Shown piece after piece: positions 1 through 13,675 of a stretch of 64,000 bases of DNA; the stretch's first letter is position 1, and each line of letters starts with the position of its first letter. The DNA is from Coturnix japonica (taxonomy: Eukaryota > Chordata > Aves > Galliformes > Phasianidae), in the NCBI RefSeq assembly GCF_001577835.2, contig NC_029516.1:65998595-66062594 (forward strand). Direction: 5' to 3'. The notes under the pieces were generated by a model. The model made no database searches and was not told where the DNA came from. It saw nothing but the letters and a program-made list of their open reading frames with translations. Both the position numbers and the translations under genes were made by a program.

Positions 1-100
1 CAAGTTCCAACCCCCTGCTTTGAGCAGGGTTGCCACCCACTAGACCAGGTTGCCCAGGGCCCTATCCAATCTGATCCCCTGGGAGGAGAAGCTGGGAGTC
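1..100 (-). mobile_element. CR1 LINE 3'-end fragment
   Basis: The segment reads as the complement of the CR1 3' region: a GGGTTGGAACTTG-like stretch on the minus strand, then the 'acctgatctagtgggtggcaa' type block seen in other CR1 copies. It enters from the left edge, so its true 3' end is not visible. It is old and diverged. Confidence 0.7.
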
Positions 101-271
101 TTGACTTGACTGAAATCAGGCAACAAATTGCAAACATCAGACTAGGAAGTATTTTTGCATTCCCACAGTATTTATACACACATGCTGGACACATTAGCTA
201 CAAATACTGTTGGTACTTTTTGCTAGTCTACTGTCAGCTCCCAGGTCTTTCAAACATCTGTGTGCAGTCAT

Positions 272-925
272 TATGCACTTGGGTCAAGGCAACCTCCACT
301 ATCAGTACAAGCTGGGGGGAATGAAGGGAATGAGCAGTTTAAAAGGACTTGTAGGTACAGATGGAGGAAAAGCTGGACTTGAGCCAGGAATGTGCCCTTA
401 CAGCCCAGAAAACCAATTGTATCCTGGGCTGCATCAGAAGCACAGTCACCAGGTCGAGGGAGGTGATACTGCTCCTCTACTCTGCACTGGTGAGACCTCA
501 CCTGGAGTACTGAATACAGATGTAGACTGCTCAGTTCACGTGAGACATGGACCTATTGGAGTGTGTCTGAAAGAGGGGTACAAAAATGATCCAGTGTACT
601 CTTTAGCAGGGTCTGTTGTGATAAGACAAGAGTTGGTTTCAAACTAAAACAGGGGAGATTTAGATATCAGAAAAAAAAAAGTTGTGGTTTTTTTTTGGTT
701 GTGTTTGGTTTTTTGTTTGTTTGTTTTTACAATACGGGTAGTGAAGCACTGGAACAGGTTGCACACAGATGGTGGATGGCCCATCCATCCCTGAAGACAT
801 TCAAGGTCAGGCTAGACAAAGCTCTGAGCAACCTGATCTAGCTGTAGATGTTCTTACTTACTGCAGGGGAGCTGGTCGAGATGACCTTCAGAGGTCCCTT
901 CCAACTCACACAATTCTCTTTGTAT
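272..925 (+). mobile_element. CR1 LINE, degenerate 3' part
   Basis: The order of blocks matches the C-terminal part of the CR1 reverse-transcriptase ORF and its 3' UTR. A 'tgcacttgggtc' block comes first, then 'atcctgggctgcatcagaag', 'ggtgagacctcacctggagt', then 'aggctagacaaagctctgag' and finally 'cttcagaggtcccttccaac'. It is interrupted by an A/T-rich simple stretch near 670-735. The reading frame is broken many times, so it is a dead copy. Its orientation is opposite to LRP6. Confidence 0.8.
666..735. repeat. A/T-rich simple repeat (GTTT-type)
   Basis: A poly-A run is followed by T-rich GTTT/GGTTTT repeats inside the CR1 fragment, where it replaces the expected CR1 sequence. Probably a microsatellite expansion in the dead element. 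Confidence 0.7.
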
Positions 926-2848
926 GAGGAGACCCATAAATTATTTATTTTGACAGTACTTGTTCTCTGTTATCCCAGTCTCACCTTTAAAAGGAAAAAA
1001 AAAAAAAAAACCTGCATCCTGTGCTGGAAGATAACCAAGAGGGAACATCTATGAAGTGGTAGCCAGCATCTCATAAGAAACTGAGTGTATTTCCTCGTTC
1101 ACATCTCCTTATATATTTAAGATAACGTGACTTTTACAACGTTAGTTTTCAGACAACAGCTGAACAAAATACAAGACAAATTAGAGGTTTGCTAGTCGCA
1201 ATTTAGTGACACTGCTTTTGACAAATGAAGAAATATCCTTGCACTGCACAGTGATTGTTAGAATTACCACCATAGAATTACTACCATGAAAATCAGACCT
1301 TTAGTGGCGATTACACGGACCTTCCCAACTGCCTTCACGTTTTAAAAAACTTTAGAAAGAAAACACCAGTGAGATAACATTACAAAACACATGGACAAAG
1401 TATCAACCAAAGTATCCAGGTTCCAGGCTTCCCCACTCTGTTTCCACTATTCCCAAGGCTAAATTCAGACCTTTATTATGTTGAAAACTCATAGCTTATG
1501 CTCTTACAGACAACAAACCATCTCCCACATTAGGCTCTGTGATTTTTATAATATCATCTATATGTTTAAACACAGAATAAATATTTTCCTTATAAACAAA
1601 GCCACACATACTTAACGACAACTACATTTCTTCTCTACAACCTCACTTTGTGTAGAACAAAAGCCTCTTTCCCACCACACAGTTCTTACTATGGCCTGGT
1701 TCAGAATACACCCACAGTTAAGGAACATAACCCTACATTAGAGCTTGCAGCACTGCTGTATGCTCACAGACCCCAGGTGTTCTAGCACTATTCACTTGGT
1801 GATAGTGCCTGGAGAATTTTCTCAGCACTATAAGGGGACAAAACCAATATATCATCTGCTTGACTGAAACTGGTTTTGCCTTCTCCAATAAAAGGCTAAG
1901 AAATTCAGAACGTACAAGACCTGGACAAATGGAGTCCCACTTGGTCAACAACTCACTATCTCCATACCACCTTGGCTTCAAGCTGAGCCTATGGGCAGCA
2001 GCACTTTGAAAAGACATCCAATAGCTTACATGGAACAGATCTGACCATCTCTTCTGTGAGTTATTCAGTCAGTCCCATGCAGCTGGAAAGAATCAGTCAA
2101 GCACTTCTGTGCAGCATGTTGTTGTATGTATTATTCCCACGATCACTCCAGAAACCACAGGCTGAATATTTTACTGGAGTGCTTTTAAGGAAAAAGAATT
2201 CCTACAATATAAAATATCCAAGTCTGTATTTATGAACAAGTATTCCAGTAGAGTACTTTTAGCCTAGTCACAGCCACCCTGAAAATTTCTGCTGATTTGG
2301 GAAGACAACTTTATAACTGAATACATACACTGCTACCATTAAAACACCAGGCCAGCCAAATAGTGTTTAAAAAAAAAAACAAACAACCAACAACAAAATA
2401 GTTTCTCTAAACAAACTCACCCAATGTGCTCTGCAATGTGTTGAGTCTGACACAGACACTACAATGCAGATTAAAGGCTGAGAAAGAAAAGGAACACTTG
2501 AAAAGGTGATGGGTTAAAGAGGGAAAAAAAGCTTCCTTTTATGATACATGAAGTCAACTGTGCTTTTGGTAAAAGAAATAGTAGTAACTCATTTTGGGAT
2601 CCAAAAAGCTATAGATAGAAAAAGAGATATTGTGCATTCACGTTGTTCTGGAAAATGCTTTATCAAGTCACACTCTCCTCAATACAAGTCTTTTTTCAAA
2701 CTTAAATTTGATCCTCGTTTATCCTTTAACTCCACTTTCATACTTTCCCACTTCAACAGTTAGTATGAATAGCACAAGACACAGACATTCAGTCAGACTT
2801 GTGAAGGAGAGTTCAAGGCTAACAAAACAAAATTGTGAGGAGGAGGGA

Positions 2849-2881
2849 ACACACACACACACACACACACAAAAAAAAAAA
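2849..2881 (+). repeat. (AC)n microsatellite followed by poly-A
   Basis: Eleven AC dinucleotides run directly into an A tract. Likely length-polymorphic. Confidence 0.9.
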
Positions 2882-4011
2882 GGAAAAAAACCCAAACTAC
2901 TAGAACACTTCTATTGTTAAACCTGTTGCTCTTGTTCTACGTCAGAAATTGGTGCTTTTCAATAAGAAACTCAAGCACCTTCAGTGATGAAGAGACATAA
3001 AAAAAAAAGCCACGGATAAATAACACATGGAAGCTCTGAAACAAAATTGGGCATGGCCATTCTTGTCATTATTTTCTGTTGCTTAAATACTGAATAAGAT
3101 GTTATAATCAAATCAACTATATAACGGGGCGCGTGAATTGCATAACACAGACTATGAGCGTCTAGCTGGAGACTGCACCAGGCCAGAAATTACTGCTTTA
3201 TTAACTCGCATGATTTCTTGCCATGGCTTAGAAACACAGCCATCTGAAAACAGTTTTGTCTTCGGTTGTGCAAACGGTAACATTAGGTGAAAAAAAAATT
3301 ATATGATTTAAGGTCAGAAGACTTGTCCTATATGTAGCTTGACTGTGTTGGCTCCTTAGAAATGGTGAGCACTCACATCACTTTTTGATTTTGGAAACAT
3401 CATGTACCTAAATATTTAAGGCCTGACAACTTTGTAGTCAGACACATAACAGAGAACAACAAACTATCTGTTAAGACTGATGAATAGCTCTCAACAGCAT
3501 TGAGAAAATAGATGCCAGAATGCACTGACATCACAATTCCAGAGGGACAGCCTGAAATGGAGAAACAAGTCATGTAGCTGCTTCAAAGTCAGTCATAAAA
3601 AGGCTAGCCATTCCCACAGATTTTTTCTTATTGTTTCTAAAAGAGAAGCCAGAACTTTTCCATCAGAAAAATATTAGTCAAGCAGTCAATGAACACATGG
3701 TTGACAAGCTGGCTCTTACATGTTTCTGTCAACTTTACCACAGTCACACCAGAGGAAACTTATCTAGAAGCAATAGAAAATGAGTAAGTTGCATGGTTGA
3801 CTAGAACATAGTTGCAAAAAATGCTGTTGCGTGGGTTCACATTTTTTTCCACCAATAAAAATTATTAAGCATATAGTTACTCTACTATTTATTTTCACTA
3901 CCTAGCTTGTGCACTTTCCAAATTCTCACCAGAACTACATTTTATTAGCCAGACTAGGTCTGTAATTAAATAGGGAAGAGCAGTTACCCCTTTCACTGTA
4001 TTAAGTTATTT

Positions 4012-4037
4012 TTATTATTATTATTATTATTATTATT
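4012..4037 (+). repeat. (ATT)n microsatellite
   Basis: Uninterrupted ATT/TTA trinucleotide run of about 26 bases in LRP6 intron 2. Confidence 0.9.
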
Positions 4038-5398
4038 TTGCTTATTTTAACAGAAAAATAGATAGATTTTGCCTAATACTATTCTTCACTATCCCAAGGG
4101 AAAACATTTGAAGTTAATATTCAGCAGTTAATGAAGTTTCACCTGGCATCTAGGTACTGCGATAAGGAAACTATTAAGTCTCAATGTTGGAATGCCACTA
4201 AATCACTTTGTGGAAAAACACTATTCTCTGTCAAAGCAGAACACTCAGCACTGTTGTGACAAAATATCTACTAATGCTGTGGTTTTATCTACCCTACCCT
4301 CACAGTCAACAACAACAAGTCCGACATGCTGGGCAATTTACAAGACAGTTTCTATGCTCTGTCTTTAAGATGCTTTGTGAACTGAAACTTCATCAAAAAG
4401 AAAAAATACATACATCAGCCACAACAACAACCAAAACCAAACAGCTTATCTTTAAAAGACACCATCCCACAGCATATGTTTAACACATACATTCCCTCAA
4501 AAAATTCAGTGTAATGCATACTTTGAAAACTGAATGGTTCAGCCCAGAACGTGGTGGGAGGAAATGTGGCAGAGGGGAAAAAAGATACGAGATAGCCTTG
4601 AGAAACGTAGGTATTAAAAATCCTCATCTGCTTGTATTTCAAGATGGAAAACATTTGCAGCAACTACCCTTCCTAAGAGGATTTTTAGGACTATAACTAC
4701 TTTTTTAATACCAACTTTTCAAATATAATATTTTAAAAGAATTGTTTCGTAGTCTCTTCAAAACTTTATTTCACAGCCATCTGCCTCTGGAGATCCTTCC
4801 ATTTGCACAAAATAATTTTCTTTTCTCACTGGAGCAGGCAATTGTGAATTCACAGGGACAATCCCCAAACAAACTCGGCTTTGAAAATTAACAATGAAAG
4901 TCTTAGGCCAAATCATTCATGAGCAGCAGCCTAAAATAAGATTTCTTAATCAGCAAAATGACAGGCAGAACTCAAATCAAGGTTTAAATATCAAGTAACT
5001 GCCACAGATGACTTTCTGCTTGATTCCAGAAACACTGTCTTTAAGCTTATTTAATATTTCAGGGTCACCTTCTTTCTCGTCTAGTTTTAAATACAGGACT
5101 TGTGGTAGCCTGCTGAAGAGCTGTCAGACGGCTTTTCTCCAATATGACAAATCTTGCTTTTAATTTTCATATAGTTCTTTCTTAGAGTATTCTACTCCTT
5201 TGTTGAGGACTAAGATGTTTGTCCTTTTCATCCTTCCAAAATGCTGACAGCTACTTCTATCTCTCAGCTACAGGACCAAAAACCGCTCAGTATCCAGCCA
5301 GGGTCCTGAAAAATACTTGAGTACACTTTTAATTTTGAATTCCCAGTGCTGTCAAGATCATCTGAGCAGTCTTATATAGCATATAACTAAGAGGTCGC

Positions 5399-5765
5399 TG
5401 TGGTTTATCTCGGCAGCAGCTGAGCACTACACAGCTATTCACTCGCTCCACACTCAGTGGGATGAGGGAGAGAACTGGAAACAAAATAGAACTTGTGGGT
5501 TGAGATAAAAACTATTTACTGAGACAGAAGAGGAAACGTGAAACAAAACAGTAAGTATAACAATACACATGGCTGCAGTGCAATCACTAACCCCTGCCTA
5601 CTGATGCCCTGCAGCCATCCCCTGCCACCTCCCCTCAGTGTCAGTGCCATCCATGTGGTGTCACATGGTTCAGATACCCCCAGCCTCATTCAGGCCCTGT
5701 CCCTGCTCCGCTCCTCCCCTGCCTCATCGCTCAGCAACAACCCAGCATCGGTGTGCAATTATTGC
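5399..5765 (-). mobile_element. Old avian endogenous-retrovirus LTR (solo, degenerate)
   Basis: The plus strand begins TGTGGTTTAT, followed by the 'cagctgagcactacacagc', 'gggatgagggagaga' and 'cttgtgggttgagataaaa' blocks. I recognise these, in antisense, from a widespread family of avian ERV LTRs. Further right are the short C-rich blocks and the 'atgtggtgtcacatggt' block of the same family. The right boundary is approximate. No internal retroviral genes are attached, so it looks like a solo LTR. It is a diverged, old fossil. Confidence 0.55.
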
Positions 5766-6560
5766 TGTTAATTTTCACAATAGTGAACTCTGCAGATAAA
5801 ATATGCATACGTGCACTCACATACATCAACAGTTACATGCATTTGTGTGCAAACATAATGCAGCCTACCCTCCCTACAAAGCCACTTCTTATTCAAGTTT
5901 TGGGTGATTTGATATATTTCAAGGTTATATGTCCCAGTATCTAAGGGACTTTTTGAAATGTGGTTTATAAAGAAGATGAAGGAAATGAATGAGATTATGG
6001 AGAGATTTTACAAGACACGCAGGTGGTAGGGAACTACACAAATGCAGCATCTTGTCCCTCATTTTGTGTCTTGGAGAGCTGACAAAGACAACTAATATAT
6101 TCACAGCCACCAATGAGAAATTCAACTTCAGATTACTGTCAGTTCATTGCATAGGGCCAGGCTCCAAAAGAGGAAGAGTGACAAAGAACTCAAACAAGAA
6201 ACAGAGCTAAAAAACCTTCATCTTCCATCCTGTTGCAGGGGTGGCCCTTTATCATCCATAATCTCATTCTCACTGAAGAAAATGGGAAGACTTCCATCTC
6301 AGGCTCCGTATAGTCCCTGGATAACCACAGAGCCCATCAAAATTCCAAATCACCAAGCCTTTCTCCCAGTCACTGCTTGACACCAGTTAAGGTATGTCAG
6401 CTTTCCATTGTCCATCAGGACATATACAGATCTATTTTCTTCTAAACCGGATTCTCCTTTCTTAACCTCCATTAGTTAAAAATCATCTGTGCGAGATTGG
6501 CAGATTAAAACTATTTCATATGAAGGAGAAGACAGAATGTGCAACTGTGAAGTTGTGGTT

Positions 6561-6614
6561 TATAGAATACGTGCTGCAAACCAGGCTTACAGAATATATG
6601 CTGCAAACCAGGCA
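6561..6614 (+). repeat. 27-bp tandem duplication (2 copies)
   Basis: Two adjacent 27-base units, 6561-6587 and 6588-6614, share the core GTGCTGCAAACCAGGCT/ATGCTGCAAACCAGGCA. They differ at a few positions. Confidence 0.85.
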
Positions 6615-9600
6615 GCTTGGGATGCTGAGCAAAAAGATCGTGTTTCACAGTTGCCAACAAGACTGTCCTTCAGCTGCTTACCAAACCGTGGGCAGAACAT
6701 TCTGCTTACATTTTAGCTGATGAAATTTCACAGATTTTAATGAAGCTAAAACAAATACATTTATATACAGAGCTCAGTTCAGGAACTCTCAGTTTTCCTA
6801 GTCTCATTTCTGTCTTGAAATAGAAGAACATTCTTATGCAAGGAGATGATTCTTCTCTAGTTAAGTAACAAATTTCTGTCAACCCTCAAGAGCACATTGT
6901 ATTTTCATGCTTTCATAGTATCCCTCTCTTTCAATCCAAATTCGGTTTGTTACTATAAAACGATCATTAGGACTGTGTAATTTATCTAATACTCAGGCAT
7001 TTAGTGGTTATGAGTAGTGATCATACCTTTACCAAAACAAACTTCTGTTTTCACCAGTGACTCTTTAGCCAAGCAGCAGTGAGCTGGCTTGAGCACTGTG
7101 CTCTTCAATTACTCCCTCAGTCAAGCAACTGGTTGTATGCACGCCCAGGGGGTCGATAGAAATCTGTAGTCAGAGCCTCCAAAGAACATTTCTGGCTACA
7201 GTAAACATGGAATTGAATACTGTTTAAAATAATGTGTCAAGCTACCACAGTAAAACAACAAATTGTTTCATTGGGAAAACACAGTACAATCAACACGTAA
7301 CACTACACAGTTAACAGAACATTTGGGAAAGATCTTACGGTGAGGTGAAGCAGCAGCTTACCTCCTTTTCCCCAAACCAACAAAAACAGATAACTCAGGA
7401 CTGTTACCATCTGCATGAGCTCCATTACTTTTCAAGCATTTACAGCAAGACAGATATGAGGTTTGTTTTACACACCTGAAAGCATTCTTGAAGAATCACC
7501 TTACAGTTTAAGACTTAGTAAAGTCCACCGCTTTATAAATCACATGAATCTCTTGAGGTTTTTCTGAGTTTTATTACCTGTCACGGGCATTTTTAGTGAA
7601 ATGATCTTTTACTTAAGAATCCGAGATATTTCAATGCATCACTACAATGCACAGCAAGAGAACTGCATGAACATAGTTTGCAAGTCAGATTTGTTTAATT
7701 TCAGTGTAATTTAACAACCTGCTAGAGCAGAGATAATACTTATCCTTTAAATAGGAAAAATAAATTTTGCACTTGCAAAGATTTATTCAGAAAAAAAGAG
7801 CTCAGACTTAGCAGTGCTCTCAGTTGCATAATCTCTTATCTTTACCATTTCTTACTTGAAGTGACGGAGAAAACTTAATTCTTTATGCTGAAACATGGAA
7901 TTAAGATGTAAAAATGAGAAACGACAAGGCTCCCATGAGAAATAAAAATTTAAAGTATGTGTTGAACATCTCTAGGGAAGGAAAGGAGGTGGGGGAAGAG
8001 CAAGGAGAGACAGAGACGTAGAGACCCAGAATGAATGTTGGCAGTTGTGAAGACAGACGTAGTAGAAAGATCCTAATTAAGCATTAAGATCCAGAAAATG
8101 CTTTACTGCTTCTTTGTGATGCTATTCATTAGTCCAAGGAGAAAAAGAAAGTTGAAAAGTTTGCAGAATTTAACAATCCTGGGTTTACTGTTTAAGTTTT
8201 AAGGTACAACACAGCTACCATGTTTCAATTGTAAGATACAATTAACTACACAGACATCACAAATATATACTACGTATGCATTTACAGGGCACCACTTAAA
8301 ATCCAGAGTGCCAGCATGGAGTCACTAATCCATCTGAAGGGACACACAGCAAGGCTTAGATTTTCCTATTGCTTAATTATTAAGCACCCACAACTCAGTC
8401 TACTGAAGAAACTGACAGACTAGAAATTCACCAGGTAGGCTACAGCAGCACACCAAGGAGTTAAAAGTAATCATTCTTTCTCTGTGCACCAAGCAAAAAC
8501 CCAGAGCACTCTTTTGCTTTGTTCGGGTCATTTTCAGGTCTTTTATAGATAGACAGAGTGGAATTGCACCTTTTCAAACACATGCCCAATTCAACACCTG
8601 GGCATTCAGACTAATGTCCACCATCTTTCCCTATCCTTGGATCTATAAGCAGAAATTCTATAAACATGTATTCAGGTATTTGATTAGGCTCACTCAATTT
8701 TTACATCCCCAGTACATCTTCCTTTCTTACTAGCTGCACTATAAAAAGCTGGATTTCCTCAGCATCCTCACTACAACATATAATCCCATGACATTCTATC
8801 TGACCATTGCACACAGAAGACGGTACAGAAATATCTTCCTCCACAGGGATAGTCTTATTTTTTCCAGGAACAGAGCCAAATAAAGATGGTTCTTCTAAAG
8901 ACTTTTTGTTAATCATGCCTAACTTTTATACAGCCGAGTGCTATTTTTTTAATATACGACAAAGTTAATCATAGTTTAAAGAACAATCTAATTCAAATCA
9001 TGCTAGCAAGAGAATTTATGATCTGGTTTCAAGACATGAGCAATAAGTCAATCTTTTCGTCAACAAGATAAACACAGCAATCATCATCTTCAACAAAAAG
9101 TTGCCTTTAAAAAAAAAAAAAAAAAGCTGAGTTTTTCCTCCATTTTCTACAATACAAGTCAAATACCTCCTTCTAAATTTTGGACAAAATTTTACATGTG
9201 AACCCATTTCAGTCCTTCCTAATAAACACCGTCAGGAATGAAAACGCACAACAATCTTATACAGATTTTAAATGAAGAAAACTTAAGACTTTTTCCTCCA
9301 GCATTCCACCTTCCACCTCCACACCCCACAACCCTATGAAGACGATGACTCATTAGCTGTAAGACAAGAAACTACTACACTCCTGTTATCTACCACAGCC
9401 AAGATAGACTATGTTTCTGCTCTAAGAAAATAATTTCCTAATAGACAATCCTAAGTTATGCAAGTTGTATTTTAGGGGCTGGAAGTCAGAGAGGAAGACT
9501 TAGTTTTATTGCGGACCCTTCCCCAGAAATTGCATGGATGTTCCTTTCTAGACATTCTGCTTCCCCATCAATAACACTGTTTTGAACTTCTTAAATGCTA

Positions 9601-12054
9601 GAACATAGGACAAACAAGATTTCAGATTACAACTTTCTGCTGCAAATTAATACAGCCCTTTGAGTTCCTGTTAATAGTTATTAAAAGATGTCTTAGGGTC
9701 ATTTTAATTTTTAAAAGGTATGTGAACAAACATTTTAATTAGCATGCTAGCTAGTAATGCTTGCTCAAAGTATAAAATTAATAATTTTAAAAACAACTTT
9801 CCTTGTGTTCACTCAATATAAAGCTTCATTCAAAATGTCATTGGTGAAAACTTGCTTGCTCACAATTTTTGGTCTTCAGAGTCTAGACTTAGATGCTAAG
9901 TCATAATTGTGGGGGTTGAAACTGCAGATAAACAGAGGCATGCCCGAAGACCAGTTACCAGAGGTTATTCATGCAGACCAGAAATTACTACCTTGGTTCA
10001 AATGCTCAGTTCTAGCTTACTAAACAAACACTGCATACAGACATCTGAAGTATACACTGATACTTTAGGCCAGCTCACATAAATTTTACTGATTTTTATC
10101 ACCATTATTACTCTAACACTGAGGTAACTATTAGTGGGCTAAATTATCTTTGTGAATATGACCACAATAAACCATCAAGAGAGTATCCCATAAAACACCA
10201 TATTCACATGTTTCACAGGCACAAGTGCAAATCAAAAGACACTAAGGGGAAAAATAAAAAAGCCAGTGAGCTCCCTGCTTTGACAAACTCAGCAGTGTTT
10301 CAAGATGCTACTAGTTTATTCACTGCAGAGATGGCAGAAGGCAAACTAAAGCCCAGCCCTCAAGTGACACAGTCCACAATCTTGTTTTCTAGCCCAAGTG
10401 TTGAACAAAGGAGGTACAGATGAAAGAGTATTTCCAAATTTGCATAGAGTTAAAACCATCTGCAATTTTAAGGTATTTGAATCTATAAGATGAAGATCCT
10501 CCATAAATCAACTGTGTGTACTTCAGTTTGATTTCTAACAGACCAAATCACTCCCATCTCCTTCCGTGAATAGAGAAAACTATGTAAAATGCCTGAAAAT
10601 TAAGGAAAACATCCCAATGATTATGTTACCCTGAGTTCTTGGAAACCCCTGTTAGTAGGATGAGACTAGAGAATCAGTGGCAGCAACATCTAAAACCTGC
10701 ACAGCAAGATTTACAAGAGAGGTCACCTCTCTATGCCTTCGCTCTGTTTTACATATGTGGGTTTCTGGTTACCTTCTTCCACCTCCTCCTTCAGAGGAAG
10801 CAAAAAGTGAAGAGGAGAATGAAATACATATTTTGATCTGTGCAATGAAGTCATGCCTTCTCAAATGGAGGACAGCATCTCATGCACCAAATCTCCAATA
10901 AGCCTTGCAAAGTTTTTTGAAAGAAAAAAATGAACAGACTGTCAATGGTGCTCAAACTGAAACAAACAAACAAAAACAAACCTGAAAGTGTTAGCATTGA
11001 ACACTTATACCATAAGTGAATATTGTCCCATTTTGCTCCTGAAAGCCATGAACACCTTATTAAGACCAAGAGCTAAAAACTGGCCGCCTTATGCTTCAGA
11101 AGCAGATATAGCTGTGGTACAGCAAGGCTGTTTCAACTGCCATGCTGTCCTCCCAAAGGCTCCATATGCTGTCAGGTTTTGCAGCACAAACCCAGCAGAA
11201 CCTGCACTAGGATCATCGAATTACCTAGTGACACTGGTGCTGCATCTTGCATCTTTCGTGAGTTACACACAACCCAAAAGCCAAGGCAAGACAATCCTGA
11301 TGTAATGTCAACAGGACAACCAGCGCACTACTATTTTACAATCTTTTGGGTTAGTTTCATTTCTAAGTCACCAAAATATAGCTGTTAACAGAATTCACTT
11401 TTCATCTGGTCTTAAACAAAAAAATACATAAAGAAATACCACCTCAACAGCCTGAATATCCTCGCAACATTAATACAAAATGAACAAACCCACTAAGAGT
11501 ACTGTATTTACAACCAGCATCCTCTGATTAAAGGTGCTTATTTAGATGAAGATTAAATACACCTTATAAATTGTGTCAACATCACAACAATGTCCAGATT
11601 TCGTATCAGCTCAACCCTTTCATATAAATCACCTTTAAAGCCTCAAAGTTCTTCCTGTCACAGAACAGGCTATGCACTAAATAGTGCGCACTAGCCTGCT
11701 GCCTGTGAAATATGTCAGTGGCAATAAAGGAGCACTGAAAAGATTTTGAGCCAGATGTAATCTGCTCAAAGAAGATGTGGCATCAGGCAAGAGAAGGCAA
11801 GAAGAAGGCTGTACAGTTATTCAATTATTGCAATGTACCTTTAAGGTACCAGTTTAAATAACGTTGACCCATAAGTAAACAACAAGGAAAAGAAGTTTTA
11901 AAAAGAAACTGTGAATTTTTCATTCCTAAAATGTTTTTTCCATAATATGCAAGACACTACAACTAATATTATAATTGTTCAATTTCATTTCCTTGCTTTG
12001 CCACAAGTACATTTTGTTACAAATTCTTTATGTCTGCCTCTAATGAACAGAACA

Positions 12055-13675
12055 GTTGTCCCCAGGGCACTTTATGCCCTGATCTGAAAGTCTGGGATGG
12101 AACACAGAATACACCCCCAGTGATTCAGGTGGAGACAGTTAAAGAGCTCCTCCTCCACCTGGACTGCTACAAGTCTATGTAACCAGAAGGGCTCCACCCT
12201 CAGGTGCTGAGGGAGCTGGTGGGGGTGATTGCTGAGCTGCTCTCCACCATCTACCAGCACTCCTGGTTAACTGGAGAGGTCCTGGAGGATTGGAGGCTTG
12301 CCGATGTGACTCCCATCTACAAGGGCTGTAAGGAGGATCTGGGGAACTATAGGCCTGTCAGCCTGACCTCAGTAGCAGGAGAAGTAATCAAACAAATCAT
12401 CTTGGGTGAGATCACAGGGCATGTGCAAGACAGCCAGGTGACCAGGCCCAGTCAGCATGAGTTAATGAAAGGCAGGTCTTGCTTGACCAACCTCATTTCC
12501 TTCTATGACTGGGTGACCAGGCTGATAGATGAGAGAAAGGCAGTTGATGTAGTCTACCTAGACTTCAGCAAAGCCTTTGACATGGTTTCTCACAGTATTC
12601 TCCTGGGGAAACTGGTGACCTGGACAGGTATACCCTCCTTTGGGTAAGGAACTGACTAGAGGGACATGCCCAGTGGGTAGTGGTTAATGGAGTTAAGTCC
12701 AGCTGGCAACCCATTACAAGTGGTGTCCCCCAGGGGTTGGTACTGGGGCCCATCTTGTTTAGTATCTTCATTGATGACCTAGATGAGGGGATTGCATGTA
12801 CCCTCAGTAAGTTTGCAGGTGACACCAAGTTGGAAGGTAGTGTAAAACTGCCTGAGGATAGGGAGGCCCTTCAGAGGGATCTGGATAGTCTGGATCACTA
12901 GATTGCTGGGCTGAGGTTCAACAAGTCCAAGTGCCAGGTCCTGCACTTTGGCTACAATAACCCCATAGCAATAGGCTTGGGGTTGAGTAGCTGGGTGACT
13001 GTGAAGAGAAAAGGGAGCTGGGGGTGTTGGCTGATGCTCAGCTGAAAATGAGCCGACACTGTGCCCAGGTGGCCAACAGCATCCTGTCCTGTATTAGAAA
13101 AAGTGTGGCTATCAGGAGCAGAGAGGTCATCAGAGAGAATCATCCCCCTGTACTCAGCCCTGGTGAGGCCACATCTCGAGTATTGTGTTCAGTTTTCGGC
13201 TCCTCACTACAAGAAAGGCTACAAGAGGCCCTGGAACGTGTCCAGAGAAAGGCAACAAAACTGGCGAGGGATCTGGAGCACAAGTCTTATGATGAGTGGC
13301 TCAGGGAGCTGGGATTGTTTAGCCTGGAGGAGACTCAGGGGAGACCTCATTGCACTCTACAACTTCCTGAAGGGAGGTTGTGATGAGGAGGGGTTTGGCC
13401 TTTTCTCCCAGGACCTGAGGAAATGGCCGCGAGGTGTACCAGAAGAGGTTTAAATTAGACATAAGAGGGAATTTTTTCCTCTCAGAGCGGTCAGGCACTG
13501 GAATGGCTGCCCAGGGAGGTGGTGGAGTCGCTGTCCCTGGCAGCATTCAAGAAGCGTCTGGATGAGGAGCTACAAGATATGGTTTAGTGGTTTGCTGTAG
13601 CTACACTGTAATGGGAGGACAGTTGGACTAAATGATCATGTAGGTCCTTTCCAACCTTGTGATTCTATGTTCCCA
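12055..13675 (+). mobile_element. CR1 LINE, 5'-truncated, with RT-domain relics
   Basis: This is the longest CR1 in the window. Translated pieces show CR1 reverse-transcriptase blocks in order: DWRLADVTPIYKG and NYRPVSLTSV near 12290-12370, VYLDFSKAFD near 12550-12580, [13 protein letters not shown] near 12722-12760, then a FADD-type motif that here reads FAGD near 12810. The endonuclease half is missing. Stops and frameshifts split the ORF into at least three pieces, and the catalytic FADD motif is changed, so it cannot be active. The 3' UTR ends with the usual short repeat 'gtgattctatg' near 13670. It lies in LRP6 intron 2, opposite to the gene. Confidence 0.92.

Noticed and set aside
10208-11388. 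Cluster of short overlapping ORFs in LRP6 intron 2
   Set aside because: No similarity to any family I know, no GC rise and no consistent frame. Typical of random AT-rich intron.
12204-13546. RT-like ORFs considered as a host gene
   Set aside because: They are CR1 reverse-transcriptase pieces with stops and frameshifts and a CR1 tail at the 3' end.
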